A stretch of 64,000 nucleotides of DNA, taken from Plectrocnemia conspersa. Its lineage: Eukaryota; Arthropoda; Insecta; Trichoptera; Polycentropodidae. The stretch lies in contig VTFK01000116.1 in NCBI GenBank assembly GCA_009617715.1, positions 310,001 to 374,000 on the forward strand. Reading direction: 5' to 3'. Of the stretch, positions 25,200 to 38,452 are shown in pieces; position 1 is the stretch's first letter; each line of letters begins with the position of its first letter. The translations under genes were made by a program, and so were the position numbers. Under the pieces are notes generated by a model. It did no database searches and was not told the DNA's origin. It worked only from the letters and a program-made list of their open reading frames with translations.

Positions 25200-25959
25200 G
25201 CGTAATAATGTTAAATTTTTACAAAATAAAGTTTTTATGCTTATTACTAAAACATTAAGATAAATTAGCGTTAGACTGCTAAGTATTTTGATCGAACTAA
25301 TTTTGGTATTGTTTTTTTTAATACGGAAGTTATATATTTATTAAAAAAATATTAGTTTTAATTCTATACAATAATGTTATAATAAATAATTTAAATTAAC
25401 TTCCTACTTTAAAAATCAAGTTTGACTTATATTCAAACTTGTTATTATGGCTTAATTTACTATTAAAAGCTATCATTTGTATGATTTTTGGAATACAGAC
25501 AACTAGAATAACAAACTTATAAATTGTATAGATGAGAGTGCTTTTTTTATATATCAAACATGTGCGTCTCAAATTTGACAAAACTCATAAACGTTGTTGA
25601 TGTTTAATGGTTAATAAATTATATCTAAAATAGCGTATCCGGCATCTCAGTTTATACGATTATAATTTTCAGGATGGTTAAGTAATTCCTTGGTGTTCTT
25701 AGCTAACATAGTAAAAGGTTCAAATAAACTAAACGTAAGATATGAAATCGTGTATTTAAATGCATATTTTTTTTTAAACTATCCATTAAAGTTATATTAA
25801 CATTGGTATAATAAAATAATACAAAAAAGTAGCATTAACATTTAAAAAGACCCTATGCAACTGCCGCATGGAAAGTTTACGAGAAAAAAAATAGAACTAA
25901 ACTTTGCAATAGAATACAACTTTAACATAAACAGTCGTTTTTGAAACCGATAAAGTAGT
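25200..25959. other. AT-rich sequence, no gene seen
   Basis: AT-rich non-coding sequence; nothing recognisable. Confidence 0.55.
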
Positions 25960-26240
25960 GTCCCGTTTTATTTTGCGCCGTAAAAAAGGCAGTAGCAGCG
26001 CCACAGGAACAATCCGACGTGTATTCGTTAAAAGTTTCCTCTCAACTCCGGTCTCCATTACCATTGCCCGGGGCAGATGGATTTGTAAAAGAAAACTCGA
26101 CTGAGGGAAAATCCGAGTTTTCTTATCCAATAGAATGCACTCTCACGACGTCCGGCTCGGTACGGTTTTATTTTAAACTTAGCCCTTACTAGTGGAACCT
26201 GTGCGCCGCAACTTTGGCTATATTTTAATGCCTGGCCATT
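25960..26240. other. GC-richer patch
   Basis: A GC-richer patch crossed by two overlapping minus-strand frames (25897-26130, 26058-26306). Neither has recognisable protein features. Possible regulatory sequence, unproven. Confidence 0.25.
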
Positions 26241-26339
26241 AATTGTTTTATTACTACAATTCGACTTGCCAATCTGTTTATTACACCCCTTTATTACATA
26301 TCGCATGCGAATCGTAGACTTGTATTGATTATACTAACG

Positions 26340-26640
26340 GATGAATAGTTCTCAAACTTTTCACAATAATTTATCAAATCGACGCTTTACCAATTTATCT
26401 ATTGTTGATGTATGATTTTAGTATTGTGAAAAAATTATGGGGCAGGTTTATTTATATTCTGTATAATAAACTTATATGCCAAACGTAATCAAAAGCCTGT
26501 GTGATTCCCAAAAACGCTGCAGAATAATATCGATTTTTTCAAACATTCTTATCTGCGAATTATAAAATACGTAACACTTGGCCAGAATAGACGCCACGGA
26601 GTCACAGCATAAATCAGTAGGTCATTTAGCATTATAAGCA
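26340..26640 (-). pseudogene. jockey-type LINE reverse transcriptase relic
   Basis: The minus strand over 26475-26525 translates as SAAFLGITQAFDYVWH, the block that reads VFLDI.QAFD.VWH in jockey-clade reverse transcriptases. It is followed at about 26420 by ILKSYINNR, the next conserved block (LKSYL..R). Stops and frameshifts abound and only this part of the domain survives. It differs from the two LDIEKAFD relics and may belong to another jockey family. Confidence 0.7.
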
Positions 26641-26654
26641 AATCAAAATATGAC

Positions 26655-26720
26655 AGATTTCAGTAGCACTACAAAATTGCAGCCGACAATAATTGAACTC
26701 GACACTCCATAAAAAATTTT
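26655..26720. repeat. dispersed repeat, copy 1
   Basis: GCAGCCGACAATAATTGAAC, then TCGACACTCCA, matches 61460-61520 (CACAGTCGACAATAATACAA, then CTCGACATTCCA) in the same orientation over about 60 bp. It lies just upstream, in LINE sense, of the relic at 26340-26640, so it may be a further piece of that LINE. The identity of the repeat is unknown. Confidence 0.5.
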
Positions 26721-27289
26721 GACTATGTGTGTATAGTAAAAATTCAATATATGTATTTTATTGTATAAATTGTTCATATACACAGTTTATTATGCATATA
26801 CTTAATCTAAAATATGTTTAATATGAAAAACGCTCATACGTTAATTCAGATCAAAACATCTCATCCTATCGAGCGTAGGAAGTGAAAAGAAAACCAATAT
26901 AGGGCCCAAGTGATGGATGGCTGTATATTATTCGAAAATCGAGAGGTTCAGTCCGTCAAAATATGTTGATAAATATGGCTCCTGAATACAGGTATTCAGC
27001 GGGAGGTCATAAAATTTTGACCTGAAGCATATTTTTACTCGCTTAATAACGCACGATCGATGTTGAAGTTTAAAAATCGTATTTTTATATAACCTAGTAT
27101 CTCATTTTTTTAATATCCCAAAGTCAAAATATTAATTTACATAAATCGCATGGTTAATGTATACCTGAATTTATGAAGGTATACTATTTCTATAAATCTT
27201 GCGTCACAATGCAAGCCTATTTAATTATATCAAATTGTCCAACCACAACTCTCAAGAATGTTAATGTTAAATAATCGCTATTTAGCCAA
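26721..27289. other. AT-rich sequence, no gene seen
   Basis: AT-rich non-coding sequence; nothing recognisable. Confidence 0.55.
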
Positions 27290-27670
27290 AATACCTCGCG
27301 TAATCACCCATGGGGGTAGGTAACTCGGTGACCTTGCCTTAATAAAGTACCCCACAAGCCTAAGGGTCCGGATAGTTAATGCCTACTAAAATATACAAAC
27401 TGCATATTTCGAGAATTAATCAAAACGATGTCCCGGGGCAGTGGGCCTTGCGAGCAAAGAGATGGGTAGTACATATAATACAACAGCACCATAATGGAAA
27501 CTGTATGACGTATCCTCTGCGGAATGTGAATTAATAGCCTGGGAGGGACAGGACGACCCGATAATTTGTGGGATCACTAATGGCTCCAGCGTTTGATGCT
27601 GGGCTTTGGATTGAAGATCTATGAAGCTATCAATCAGTCCAGAGATGGTTTCGGGGATCTTCTCTCGGAT
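27290..27670. other. GC-rich segment of unknown nature
   Basis: A sharply bounded GC-richer block (for example ACCCATGGGGGTAGGTAACT at 27307, ATGTCCCGGGGCAGTGGGCC at 27429). On the minus strand, stretches such as QGPLPRDIVLINSRNMQF and GPLGLWGTLLRQGHRVTYP can be read between stops, suggesting a decayed coding or transposon sequence, but I do not recognise the family. It lacks the mixed AT cores of the other GC patches. Confidence 0.3.
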
Positions 27671-29629
27671 ATTGAAATATGCTTATAATAGGGATAATCT
27701 TATATTTATAGTCACATTTTAGTTCAAATTATTGGTATTTGCTTTAAATGATTTTTTAATTCATAACCTCAAAAAAAAATAATATCATACATGTTACTTG
27801 AAAAATATATTTTCACTTTCTCAAATATTTGTAGCAGCTCTTTATTACTGCCGTCGAATACATCATTGTGTTTTTTACCAGTAAACATATTAGCTATGTG
27901 GTCTAGTTTAATTTAATCTTAAATAAATTTTAAGATAAATGATGACTCCGAAGCAGAAATTGAATATTCGGTCATGTCTGCACAAAGCTTGACGTCTAGC
28001 AATTAAGTAGGCGCTGACGTTTTCTAAGGGTTATTCTATTAAATGTATAATTTAATATACACTTATGGCACAATAATGACTACTTAAAAATATTTAGGCA
28101 ATTAACACTCGAAAGTTAAAATATATTATATGTCTACTATATTTTAAAATTTTATATTTTTTTGTAGTAATCACTAAAAAAATATTGTTTTTAAATATTT
28201 TTGTAGCACGATGTTCTTGTAGTTTTATTAGCGTGTCATTAAATTAAGTCGTGTCTGAAGATCACGTTATACTTTCTAGACCAGAGTTGGCGTGAAATAG
28301 AAAGCAGCTTATTCCTCGCTTTAACATATATGGCTCGGTCGAACCTTGGCGTTGCTCCGTGCAACTTTTGCGCGTCCTTATCAATAGTATTTAGTAGTAG
28401 TTCTTTATTGCCGATTCTGATAAAAGTTTTGATTTATGTCACGTAACAATTTTTAAACAGAAAATATTTCCTTATTAGAGCGTTTGAGCTAATTCGACGA
28501 TCTAAGTGTGGAAATATATTGTTACTGTCTGTTACATTTTAATAATTTAAACAGCTGGAGATTTAGAAACGCTGTCGTTGGAAACTTTTAAACAAGGTAG
28601 CACATTTTACTCGATTTTTAGCAGTTTTTTAATATGCATTTTTTGTATTTGTAAAGATACTGATTGACTGTGTATTCCAAAATAAGCATTAACCTCTGAT
28701 AGTGCATATGTCGGCGTTACGAATGTACTTGTTTGGTTCATCGCAAATACTATTTTTTTGCTTTTAATACTAAGTATTACCAACTGGTCTTTTTTACAAT
28801 AAAATGTGTAGAATTTGACTAAAGAGCCCTTATATAAAAATACATATAAAATATTTAAAAAAAGTATAACTAGAAAAATTTAATTTTGTACAATATAAAT
28901 AAAGCTAAAAACTAATTTTATAATTTATTTTACTTTTTATAATTAAATTTCATTTAATTTTAAAAATTAAATTTCATAAAATAATTCAATTAAACAGTAA
29001 GTAATTATTTAAAAATTATATAATTTTAAAAGTAATAATAATAATATGTAATTTATAATACAGATGTCACCGATTCCCAGAATTTACGTCTGGTGGCTAA
29101 TACTTATTTGTAGGTATTCATGTCTGATTAATTTACTCAGTTGGTACAGATTTACCCCGTTGTAACGCATTAGGCTTATGCGTGTCAGGTTATAACGGAA
29201 GATTACCCACTTAAAAAATATAATTAAGATGTGTCGTTCATCAATTGAACCACTCTTCTATTCAAAATTGGAGGGATTAACTCATACTTATAATTCATTA
29301 AATGGACCAATTTGGAAAATAAGTTTCTTTATTAAAATGGCACATCACAGTGAGAAACATTTTAACAGCCTAAGTCATAAAGTACCCGGCATAAATCACA
29401 AAAGATTAAAAGTTCGTCGCCTTATGAAAAAATTATGTATGCATAACAGATTTCCCTTAGAACTTTATTTTATAAAGTCACAATGCGTCATGATTTAAAA
29501 TATGTAATAATTGTATTTTTTTCATCCTTGACTTTATTTGATTTTATATTTCATTTGTATAATAAACTTATTATTATCTCTTGTTACACTAACTTACATA
29601 CAAGTTACATGTGTGTTTATTATGGAATA
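27671..29629. other. AT-rich sequence, no gene seen
   Basis: AT-rich non-coding sequence. The 89-codon frame at 29229-29498 shows no recognisable features. Confidence 0.5.
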
Positions 29630-29718
29630 TTACGAGAAAGAGCTTTTTCAGTAAAAAGCAGTCATGTACGAGGTGTGCCGCCGAAATTACGTGACGGGCG
29701 CTAAACAAATGATATTAT

Positions 29719-29819
29719 ACAGGATGTGTCAAAATTCTCGCCACGAGCCTCGCTAGTCGGCGCTGGCGCGAACTAACGCCGCTTTGACGGAATACTGAGC
29801 GACTTTGTCAACACCCTGT
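29719..29819. mobile_element. short inverted-repeat (MITE-like) element
   Basis: The left end ACAGGATGTGTCAAAATTCT (29719-29738) resembles the complement of the right end (29803-29819: ACAGGGTGTTGACAAAG). The interior is CpG-rich (GCTAGTCGGCGCTGGCGCG). About 100 bp in all, too small to code for a transposase. The imperfect ends and the lack of a clear target duplication keep confidence low. Confidence 0.4.
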
Positions 29820-29899
29820 GTGAGTATATGTAAAACGATAATAATTTTTGTTACGACACATTTACGGCGTTACAATACGTGAAAGGCGTAAATGGCTGA

Positions 29900-31340
29900 G
29901 GAAGAGTGCAAAAACCGCTTTCGTAGTGATGTAACTATATTTTTATAAGTGATGTAATTTATTTATATAGAAAAGAGAATAAGGTTTATGTCATTTATAG
30001 TACGTTGCCAAGATGAAAACTTATCAATAACATATTTACATAAATAAAAAAAAATATGAAATCCAACCAAAAAATACATTTAAAATCAAGCAGTGGCGGC
30101 AAACAATATTCGCTTAAAGCTAACGTCATATTCGATAAGAAAAATAACAAATAAATAAGTGCGCTTCACTACTAATATTTAAAAACTTTGATCATAGAAT
30201 TGTTTTTGTAGATAAGTAAAAGTCTCAGTTCAGTGAATGCAGCAATTTGATATAAAAACATATTTTGTCTTAGCTATTAAATATTCGTTTTCATCTGAAT
30301 GTATATATGCAGACTGTATTCTTACTCTTAGGATAATATGCGAACTATTCAACTTCTCGCGTCTCTTAATTATTCGGGAAGTTCGTACAGTGCAGTAACA
30401 CAGTCACCAAAAACTATTTGCAGTTTGCGCAGACGCGCTTATTAAAATAATACAAGAACATACTACATTGGCATACATGATATGGGTATAAGTCTTGTCT
30501 CTGGGTCTAAGCGCATTCTGAGCCAGGCTTTGTTGACGAGAGCTTCTTGAATAACATATCAGAAATGCACTTACAAACATTTATTAAATTCAATTTAATT
30601 CCATATGATGTTTTGAGACATAACTATTAGGCTAACAGCTGATCCAATTATTAATGTATTGTATTAAGCCCCCATATATTATATAATACATATAAAATAC
30701 TAGTTTTAAAAATATCAACTCAAAAAATCCATTACATATAATCCAAAGTACTTGAGGTATAACACTAATTCCACTTCTCTCATAGCAATGCTAGCAAGAA
30801 AATGAATCTTATTTTTACTAAAACAGCAATTAATAGCACATTGTATAACAATGTCAATGTGTGTGCATGTTTATGACAGAAATCCAATTAGTACCCAACT
30901 ATAATTCATCTTGGACGGCAGTACACAATAATTTGGAGACGTCTCGACGAGGGCCCATCATTAGCCGCAGCTGACTTACGACATATTATAATACTTGTCC
31001 GAGGACAAGGTCTTAAATCTATAGCATAACAAATAAAATAATGATTAACTTATGATTTATTTCTATACAAATTAATACATTTTATTACAGCCGCTGTAGT
31101 TCTCATTATTTTTAAGTTCAAGAAAAAAATATATAATTTTTAAATATATTTTAAAACGTTTTTATGTATATTTTAAAGTTCAATATATAATAAAAAAATA
31201 TTAAAATATATAATAAAAAAATATTTAATTTTAAATAAAATATTAAAATCGAAAATTTACATAAATGTTAAAAGTTTCGTTATCAAATAGCTCTAAAACT
31301 ATTAATTTTTAATTAAATAGTTGAAATTAATAATCTTAAT
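29900..31340. other. mostly AT-rich sequence, one small GC-richer patch
   Basis: AT-rich non-coding sequence with a small GC-richer patch at 30900-31010 (GGAGACGTCTCGACGAGGGC at 30936). No gene or repeat recognised. Confidence 0.5.
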
Positions 31341-31352
31341 AAATTCACAACA

Positions 31353-31390
31353 AAAAATGACATGACGAGTTAACTCGTCATGCCATTTTT
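31353..31390. repeat. near-perfect palindrome
   Basis: CATGACGAGTT (31361-31371) is followed directly by its exact complement AACTCGTCATG (31372-31382) with no spacer. After one mismatch the pairing continues through AAAAATG / CATTTTT on the flanks, giving 38 bp with one unpaired position on each side. Function unknown; a symmetric protein-binding site or a mobile element remnant are possible. Confidence 0.7.
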
Positions 31391-32639
31391 GTTTTAAATA
31401 AGTCACACAGTATTTTTTTTATAATAATATATTATTTTTGAAAGTCAATTGAAACGAATTTATTTGTTATTCTTATGAATTTCTTCAAATATTATAAGAT
31501 TTTATGATTTCGGAATTTCCGGCAGAGTAATCTGCTAATTAGATGATGAAAGAGCTGACAACAGTTAATTATATAAAATATTTAATTTACCGAAAATGTG
31601 AAAAGAAAAATGTGGGTGTCGGTATTAAGTGGCGGAGTCCGTCAAATAGATGTCCCGTGATTGTCAGTGATTTGTAACGTGACATAATATAACATATATT
31701 TTTTTTCTCTCAATGAGGAGCCAATCGCAACAAGGTCTAATACCACCTCTAATTATATCATTAAGTAAAAGCTGGTTTCAAGGTCGCGTTAAGCGAGTTT
31801 CCCACAAAAAAAGAGGCTCGGAGAGTTTTTGCATTAGTTAATAGCTTTTGGGTATACGTGACTATTGTAAAATTCAGAACTGCTAGACTATTGTTGAACC
31901 AATTACATTTTTATTAATAATATATTTTTTTTATAAACGTATTTTACAAGACTAAAAATATAGGAAAAAAGCATAAAAATTTCTGGTCTGAACCCATTTT
32001 CTAGCTTACAAAAATATGTTAAATTTACGACAATAAAAAAATGTAATTAATTATCAAAAATTGCCAATTGCTCATGTGCTTATTTTATTTTAAAATTAAA
32101 TCATTATCTAAGAAAAAAATATTTTAATTTAAAAGTCATAAACCACAATTATTTTATAGCAACATCATTAATAAAAATTATTTTTGTGAATTTTTTTGGC
32201 ATATACGTCATGCCGTTTGACTTTAAAATGTTATGTTTCGAATTGATTTATATTCATATTCATGAAACTTTAATAATAAAGTTTGTTATATTTGTTATAA
32301 ATCTGGATAATGAATAGATAATAGGTCCGTCAGTTAGCCGAAACAGAGTGACACACAATTGTCGCATTTATCACCCCTATCACCAGAAACCAGCCGACCA
32401 CATGGATGAATATCCAATTGGACTTTGTCGGTGCGGTTATAGTCGATAGAGACACATTTTCCTCCATTACTGGCCTTGTTCAATCGTGGATTTAATGACA
32501 AGTAAATTCTATGACAGCTTTGTGGAATAAGATAACCCTTTACTATACATATTTTACTTTATCTATATATTTAAAACATAAAAGAATATATTTAAAGTAA
32601 CAAGATGATACATACCTACCGCATATGTAAAATAATTCC
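31391..32639. other. AT-rich sequence with one GC-richer part
   Basis: AT-rich non-coding sequence. Part of it (32330-32470) is GC-richer, without an exon-like frame. Confidence 0.5.
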
Positions 32640-32960
32640 ATATCCGTTCAAATTTTAACGCAATTGCCCGCATATACGCTCACGCGTGTTCCGATTTACC
32701 AGATTTTTGTTTATCTTTTGTGCCCAGTGAGCCGGATACAAGTTATTATCGTCGGAGTTTTCTCGCGGGAAATCTGCAGCCGTCGTATCATTTCCGTTTT
32801 CGCGTCTGCGCTTCTCAAATGTCCGCCGCGTAGGTCTTGTTAGCGTTGCAAATCCGCACGAAGCTTACTTTGCACTTAGCTCCTAACCACAAAGGGTCGC
32901 GATAAGTAGATACATACGTGTAAAAATCACGGGCGATACATTAGACCAGCGCTGCTCAAA
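32640..32960. other. GC-richer patch, possible regulatory sequence
   Basis: CpG-containing patch (TCGTCGGAGTTTTCTCGCGG at 32749) without an exon-like open frame. Possible regulatory element, unproven. Confidence 0.3.
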
Positions 32961-34079
32961 TAAGATTCCGCAGAACCTCTGGATTGCATTAGATAAAATT
33001 ACACTTATGAGTTCTGGGGCCAAGTTAGTATGACTTGTCAGTGAAAACAACGCTTTGTAATCTATTGTATCTTAAATATAATTGTTCTCACTCGTTTCAA
33101 AATCGAAGCGCTCTACGTTCAATTTTGTAAATCGTATCGTTTTATAAGATATGAATGTTTTATATACACGGTAACAAAACAAAAATATTTAAATTTATTA
33201 TTTTAAAATAAAAACTGAGTTTGCTCGATTGATTTCTTAACCCTCAGTGGTCAAAAAAATTTCAGCCGTATTCATATTTAATAAATAAAAATATAAAATA
33301 AATAATTTGTAATCATTAAATAAATAATTATCAGCCATTGTGTTAAACTTTCTGGAATATACTAGATACAAAAATTTTGTATTAAATATCAAAAGCTATG
33401 CAACTTATTCTAGATGGGCTTCTTATTATTAAACCGTGTAATTTATATGTATTTACATATGTATTCATTTATTAAGATATTATATTTTTATTTATGTGGC
33501 TAACTTTATAATATAATGTTTTAATCCGCTTTCTATAAATATTACTTCAATTGCTTTTAATTAAATTAAATTATTATTTAATTAATATTTATTGAAAACC
33601 CTTCACAATGATTTTCATGAAACCAAATAATATATTGTATAGCACTTACATGCTTATTCTTCTAAAACATCTGTATTGTTAAAAGTAAATAACTCCTATA
33701 CATGTGTAAAGCGTATAAATCAATGCCAGAAAAGGCAAAATACGTTTCTCGTGGCCAAGACTATATTGGAAACAGGATTACTATAATCCTAATCGCATTA
33801 GAGTGAAAATCAATTTTGACCTTTTCCAGCATATAATGTATTTTCTCTTAAATATAACTCGCATATATAAGGGCAGTACGACTGATTTAATTTCAAGCAA
33901 ATACAATGGAAGATAAACCAAAAAAATAATTGCAAAGTCACTAATATATTTAATTGGGAAAAAACAATATTTCATTTCATCTATGTATGTTACTTAGATT
34001 GTTCTTATCCTAAAATTATTGTTTAATTATTATTTTTGCTATTTAATATTAATGTTGTCTTACAAGATTCTTTACGCAT
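32961..34079. other. AT-rich sequence, no gene seen
   Basis: AT-rich non-coding sequence. A stretch at 33112-33170 resembles 38453-38505 weakly (GTTCAATT, then TGTAAATCGT) and may be an old dispersed repeat. Confidence 0.45.
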
Positions 34080-34410
34080 CTGTCCATAATTGAATTGGAT
34101 CATCTTCGGCACACGTGCTCAATAAATATTGCATTAGTGCCGAGATTGCATCTCGTCCTGGAGGCTCCGTCTGATTTAGACCGCCCTCTTCCGGAATATA
34201 TGTATATCGGTTTTTGCATTTTACATAAATGTGCCCATAAAAATGCGGGAGCCGTTTTATATTACAAACTGCTACGGATCCGCCATATAAATTGAACATT
34301 AGCCAGCCTAATGGAACGGATAGTTTCTATTCCCTGCTTCGCCCCTGCCCATTGCACATTCCGCCCGTGGGATTTTAATACGGGATGCTTTCTTGCAAGT
34401 GCGTCCCGGC
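34080..34410. other. GC-richer patch with overlapping chance frames
   Basis: GC-richer patch carrying open frames on both strands (34072-34299 minus, 34095-34295 plus). Neither translation shows a recognisable domain, and equal openness on both strands argues against coding. Possible regulatory sequence. Confidence 0.3.
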
Positions 34411-36339
34411 CAAGGTTTTTGATAAATAAAATAAAATAAATATGAACTAGTTGGCATGCTAATATCGGCCCCTAAAACTTTTTATTGCTCTGCTAGAAGT
34501 TCAAAATTTTAAGAGCATATTTATCTTTAAAGGTTTAAAATAAAGTTTTAGTGTTACAGCTCAAAGTCGTATAAGATTGGTTCATATGTGAGGATACGTA
34601 CAGACTAGAGTATTAAAATATATAAAACATATTTTGGTACAGTTTTGCATATTTAAATTTTATCTTTACTGTCAAAAAATAAATTAGACTCGTTGATAAG
34701 CGAAAATATTATTGTTATTTACTTAATAAAATCAGATCATTATGACTTGAAATGTTTACTGAATGCGTATGTATGTTACAGTGAATGTGTATTACCAGTG
34801 AAAATATATCTTCACTAGCATTTTAATAAAATATTGTACAATAAGTACCAATTATTGTTCGTAAAAAATATATTTTCAAATTATAAAATAATTAATATTT
34901 TTAATTAAATTTATAAATAAAGTAATTTAAATTAAACAAATTAATATTGAAAAAGAAAGCATAATTATTAAAAAAATACCAGCCTGAATTCGATCGTTAA
35001 GCTGTTGTAACGCAATAAATAAAACACTTCACTTGAATTGAGATGTTGAACTCGTCACCAGTGAAGCTCACAAAAAAAAAATATTACAATACAAGCCTAC
35101 ACTTTTTGGCTGACACCATCAAAGTCCAGATTTTATTGCTTTTGACGTGGAGTTTTGACTTCTGAAAAAATAATAATTGTTTTTTTGTATCCTTTTATTG
35201 GTCAAAATTCGACTTAGATATGCTTCATTTAATTCTCATTTATTGTAAGTCGTAGTTTTGTCATAAAAGTCAAATAAATAGAACGCTAGATTAATAATTT
35301 AATTGAACATTTTTTGTGATTACTGAAAAATTTTATTTTATTTTGCTTTTTTGCACGATACAATAATATTATATTTAACTTTGAATTTTACTAATAAAAT
35401 TACTTTTGTATTGTATTTTTATTATTAAAAAATACTATACATGTTACATAAAAGCTTAGAGATGCTTACAATGTATATTGTAGGTATGTACCTCGTTATC
35501 GCGAACAAGGTGAAATGTTGATCGGTAAAAATATTTAGGGGGCGGTGATCAATCAAAGTGGTAATGTTGGGGAAACATAATGGAAATACACCCAGACAGA
35601 TAATTTTCCTTTCTCTTGGGGCGTTTTATTGATGTTACATCGGTTTTATCCGGTCGTTTTTGTTGTTTTGCGGTGCAATCGGTCCGATAATGAATGTTAT
35701 TTGGGGATAGATATTGACATGTGTTGGCTCATAAGTATATATAGTAGATATATGTATATAAATTTATATTTATTATATCAATCAAATGTATATATTATAT
35801 TTTAAATGTAGCTAATAACTAATACCATCACGTTGATTAAAAGTAAAAAACCTTACACGTACATAAAAAATATTGGAATTATAAATCTTTTCTATTGTCA
35901 CAATTTTTTTTTTAATAATTAAAAAATACATGTTATTAAATCTCTATATAGCGCTAAAAACTGCATTTCATGATGATAAACTATTTATGTTTAAATGAGC
36001 ATACAAAATAAAATAAAAATTTGATCAGTTTTTCTTATTATAATTTCCTGAAAATTAAAAAAAATATTTTGCTAAAATTAAATTTTTGATGGTATTGCTA
36101 TTATTTATATTAATTTATAGATCGCTTGAAAGCCGAATTAAATTAAAGTGCATATTATTGAATTTCGATAAATGTATTTATTTTTGCTTTTGCTTGGTTA
36201 GTAAATTTTATTAAGTATACTAGTAATGATAATATTTAATTAAATTAAAAATATATTAGTAGGTATTTTAGGTGTTATTATATTATCGTATAGCTTCTGC
36301 TAACACACACTTGAAAACAAAATTCGAGAACGATTTCAA
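34411..36339. other. AT-rich sequence with one GC-richer part
   Basis: AT-rich non-coding sequence, with a GC-richer part at 35500-35700 (ATCGGTTTTATCCGGTCG at 35639). Nothing recognisable. Confidence 0.5.
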
Positions 36340-36780
36340 ATTTGGTCCTTCCCCCAAGGAACTCTCCTTTGCTCTGCGTTCGTATTGTGACATTTATTGC
36401 TTCCACGTCATTTGCTCTTTCGTTTGACTATCAATTGCGACTTAGTTCAAATTCCGAAAGGGCAATTTCTTCGATGGATTGGGTCCGTAATGACATTTCA
36501 CAAAAGTTTCCCTTTAGACACATGTCTAAAGACACACCCATACACTCTGACACGACGCTCTTGACATGCAGCTTTAATTGCTTACAAGGCAACGGCAAGA
36601 ACAAGGTTTACAAAGTAAAAGGTGTTAAGTGCGAATTTGTTACTTAGAGGATTAGTTAGACCGTAGTAGCTTTCAAGCTTTGCGGGGGTCCCCTTCATTT
36701 GCATTCACGCCGACGGGTCCCGGGACCCCTGAAAATAATCAAGAAACCCGAAAACGCATTAAGTGCTGGAGGAGGAAACT
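36340..36780. other. GC-richer patch with SMAD-type palindrome
   Basis: GC-richer patch crossed by a 101-codon plus-strand frame (36342-36647) with no recognised domain. CTTTAGAC (36512-36519) and GTCTAAAG (36524-36531) form an inverted repeat around ACAT. GTCT/AGAC is the SMAD-binding core, and a TTTAATTGC homeodomain-type site lies near 36572. Regulatory function is inference; coding cannot be fully excluded. Confidence 0.3.
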
Positions 36781-38350
36781 TTTCCGAGAGTACTACTTTT
36801 GAATATTTTCCATTTTGATATTTTTGCCCTGTAAACAAAGGGGAATAATTTAACTTTTTTACCACCCTCGCTCTCTAGACGCAGTCCCAAATTTAATAAA
36901 ATACCAAAACACGCGAGTCACATTTTAAATTGAATTCACAACAAATACAATTAAAATTTGACTTTTAGTAAAATTTGAAAACACTGGAGTCTTGAATTAA
37001 AACCAGAAGATTTAGGAAAACTTTTGTTTCCTAATACTATAGGTGTGACTAATTCAGTATTAAATTAAATATATGTAGTTAAAATATTGCTTGTATATTT
37101 TGTATTTATTCAAGGATTGAATATTTATAAACAATTAATAAGCATTTGTAAAAATCAACAAAGTTTTTTGTGATATATTATTTACTGTGTGATAAAAATT
37201 AATATATCGTGCTAGGAGCATTTAAAAAAAGTTAATATCCGTTTGTTTTCAATGAGTTTCGCTACTTAACCCTTTCCACACCATGTCCACAATATGAAGA
37301 GCAGACATTCGGGTCACCAGCGCCAATCCCATTATATGTCAATAGTATTATTAAGTTTACACGCATAATTTAGTGGCCAATAAAACCATTAACATCATTA
37401 AATAAATTTTCACTTATGATTTTTTTATTTTTTTATAAACATAAAAAAGTGTTGATTCACTACTATTTAAGCACAATAAATATTCTAAACGTGTAGCATT
37501 GATTGTATTTGTACGAATAATTAACACATATAATTATAATAATAATTTATCCTAATATAGGTTTGTATCAGCCCTGCGCATTTTGATCGTGCGCATGTGT
37601 AAATGTGCGTATGCGAGTTTATATTCACATGTGTGTATAACGCTATTTAATACACTAAATAATTCAAACATTGCTACTTTTATTTGTCTCATATTATTTA
37701 TATTACGATAAAAAAAATTATTTACAGACTTATTTTGATTATATAGATCTTTATAGTTTAAAACATAAATTTTAATAGATTTTAATGGCGATAAAATATT
37801 CGCCGCGTTACGGAACCATAGACCGAAATCAAGTACCGCGTGAAAGGGGTTAAGGGCACGCATAATGCTTTAATGATATCTGGCCATCGCAGTTATTAGA
37901 AGAGCTGCCAAAACTATTTAATTTATGATCATAAAGCGTTTTTAAAATTTAATAACACTAGTCGACGCAGAAAGTAATAAGCTTTTTTATAAAAACTTAA
38001 AACCGTCCATAAAATATTCTTGAAAGCATTCAATATTTCTAAATATTTTCCGACGTCCAATCAATCGCTTTTTTCTTCTTGTAAATGGTATTTTTTAATA
38101 TAAAACATTGACTGCTTAGATCTTACATATAACTTTAACAAATTCTGGGTCTGGGATTTTGTTCAGTCTAACTGCTTCTATAAACCGTATTTTTATTTGA
38201 TTTCTTTATATACTAAACAAATTTTATCAAAACATACATTTAAAATATAATTTACACATAAACAGAATAAAAAAAATAAAATAACAATATAATTTTTTTA
38301 AATACACGAAGGTATTTCTTTATTCAATTGGGGAAGTAATAAAAATAATC
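36781..38350. other. AT-rich sequence, no gene seen
   Basis: AT-rich non-coding sequence. The 103-codon minus frame at 37552-37863 has no recognisable features. Confidence 0.5.
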
Positions 38351-38374
38351 TAAGATAATTTTTAGGATAATGTT

Positions 38375-38452
38375 TAAAAGAATATTATGATATATTATAT
38401 ATAATTGTTCTAAGCCGCTTCCGGACGCGCATAATTTAAAATGAAACATTCT
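38375..38452 (+). repeat. direct repeat flanking tRNA, left copy
   Basis: TATATATAATTGTTCTAAGC, then CGCTTCC and AAATGAAACATT, recurs at 38855-38930 as TATATATAATTGTTCTAAGC, CTCTTCC and AAATGAAACATT. Weaker similarity lies just upstream in both (TGTTTAAAA, AATATTAT). The offset is about 480 bp and the tRNA-Val gene lies between the copies. Confidence 0.65.

Noticed and set aside
36342..36647. 101-codon plus-strand frame
   Set aside because: No recognised domain; the patch looks more like regulatory sequence. A conserved-protein search could reopen this.
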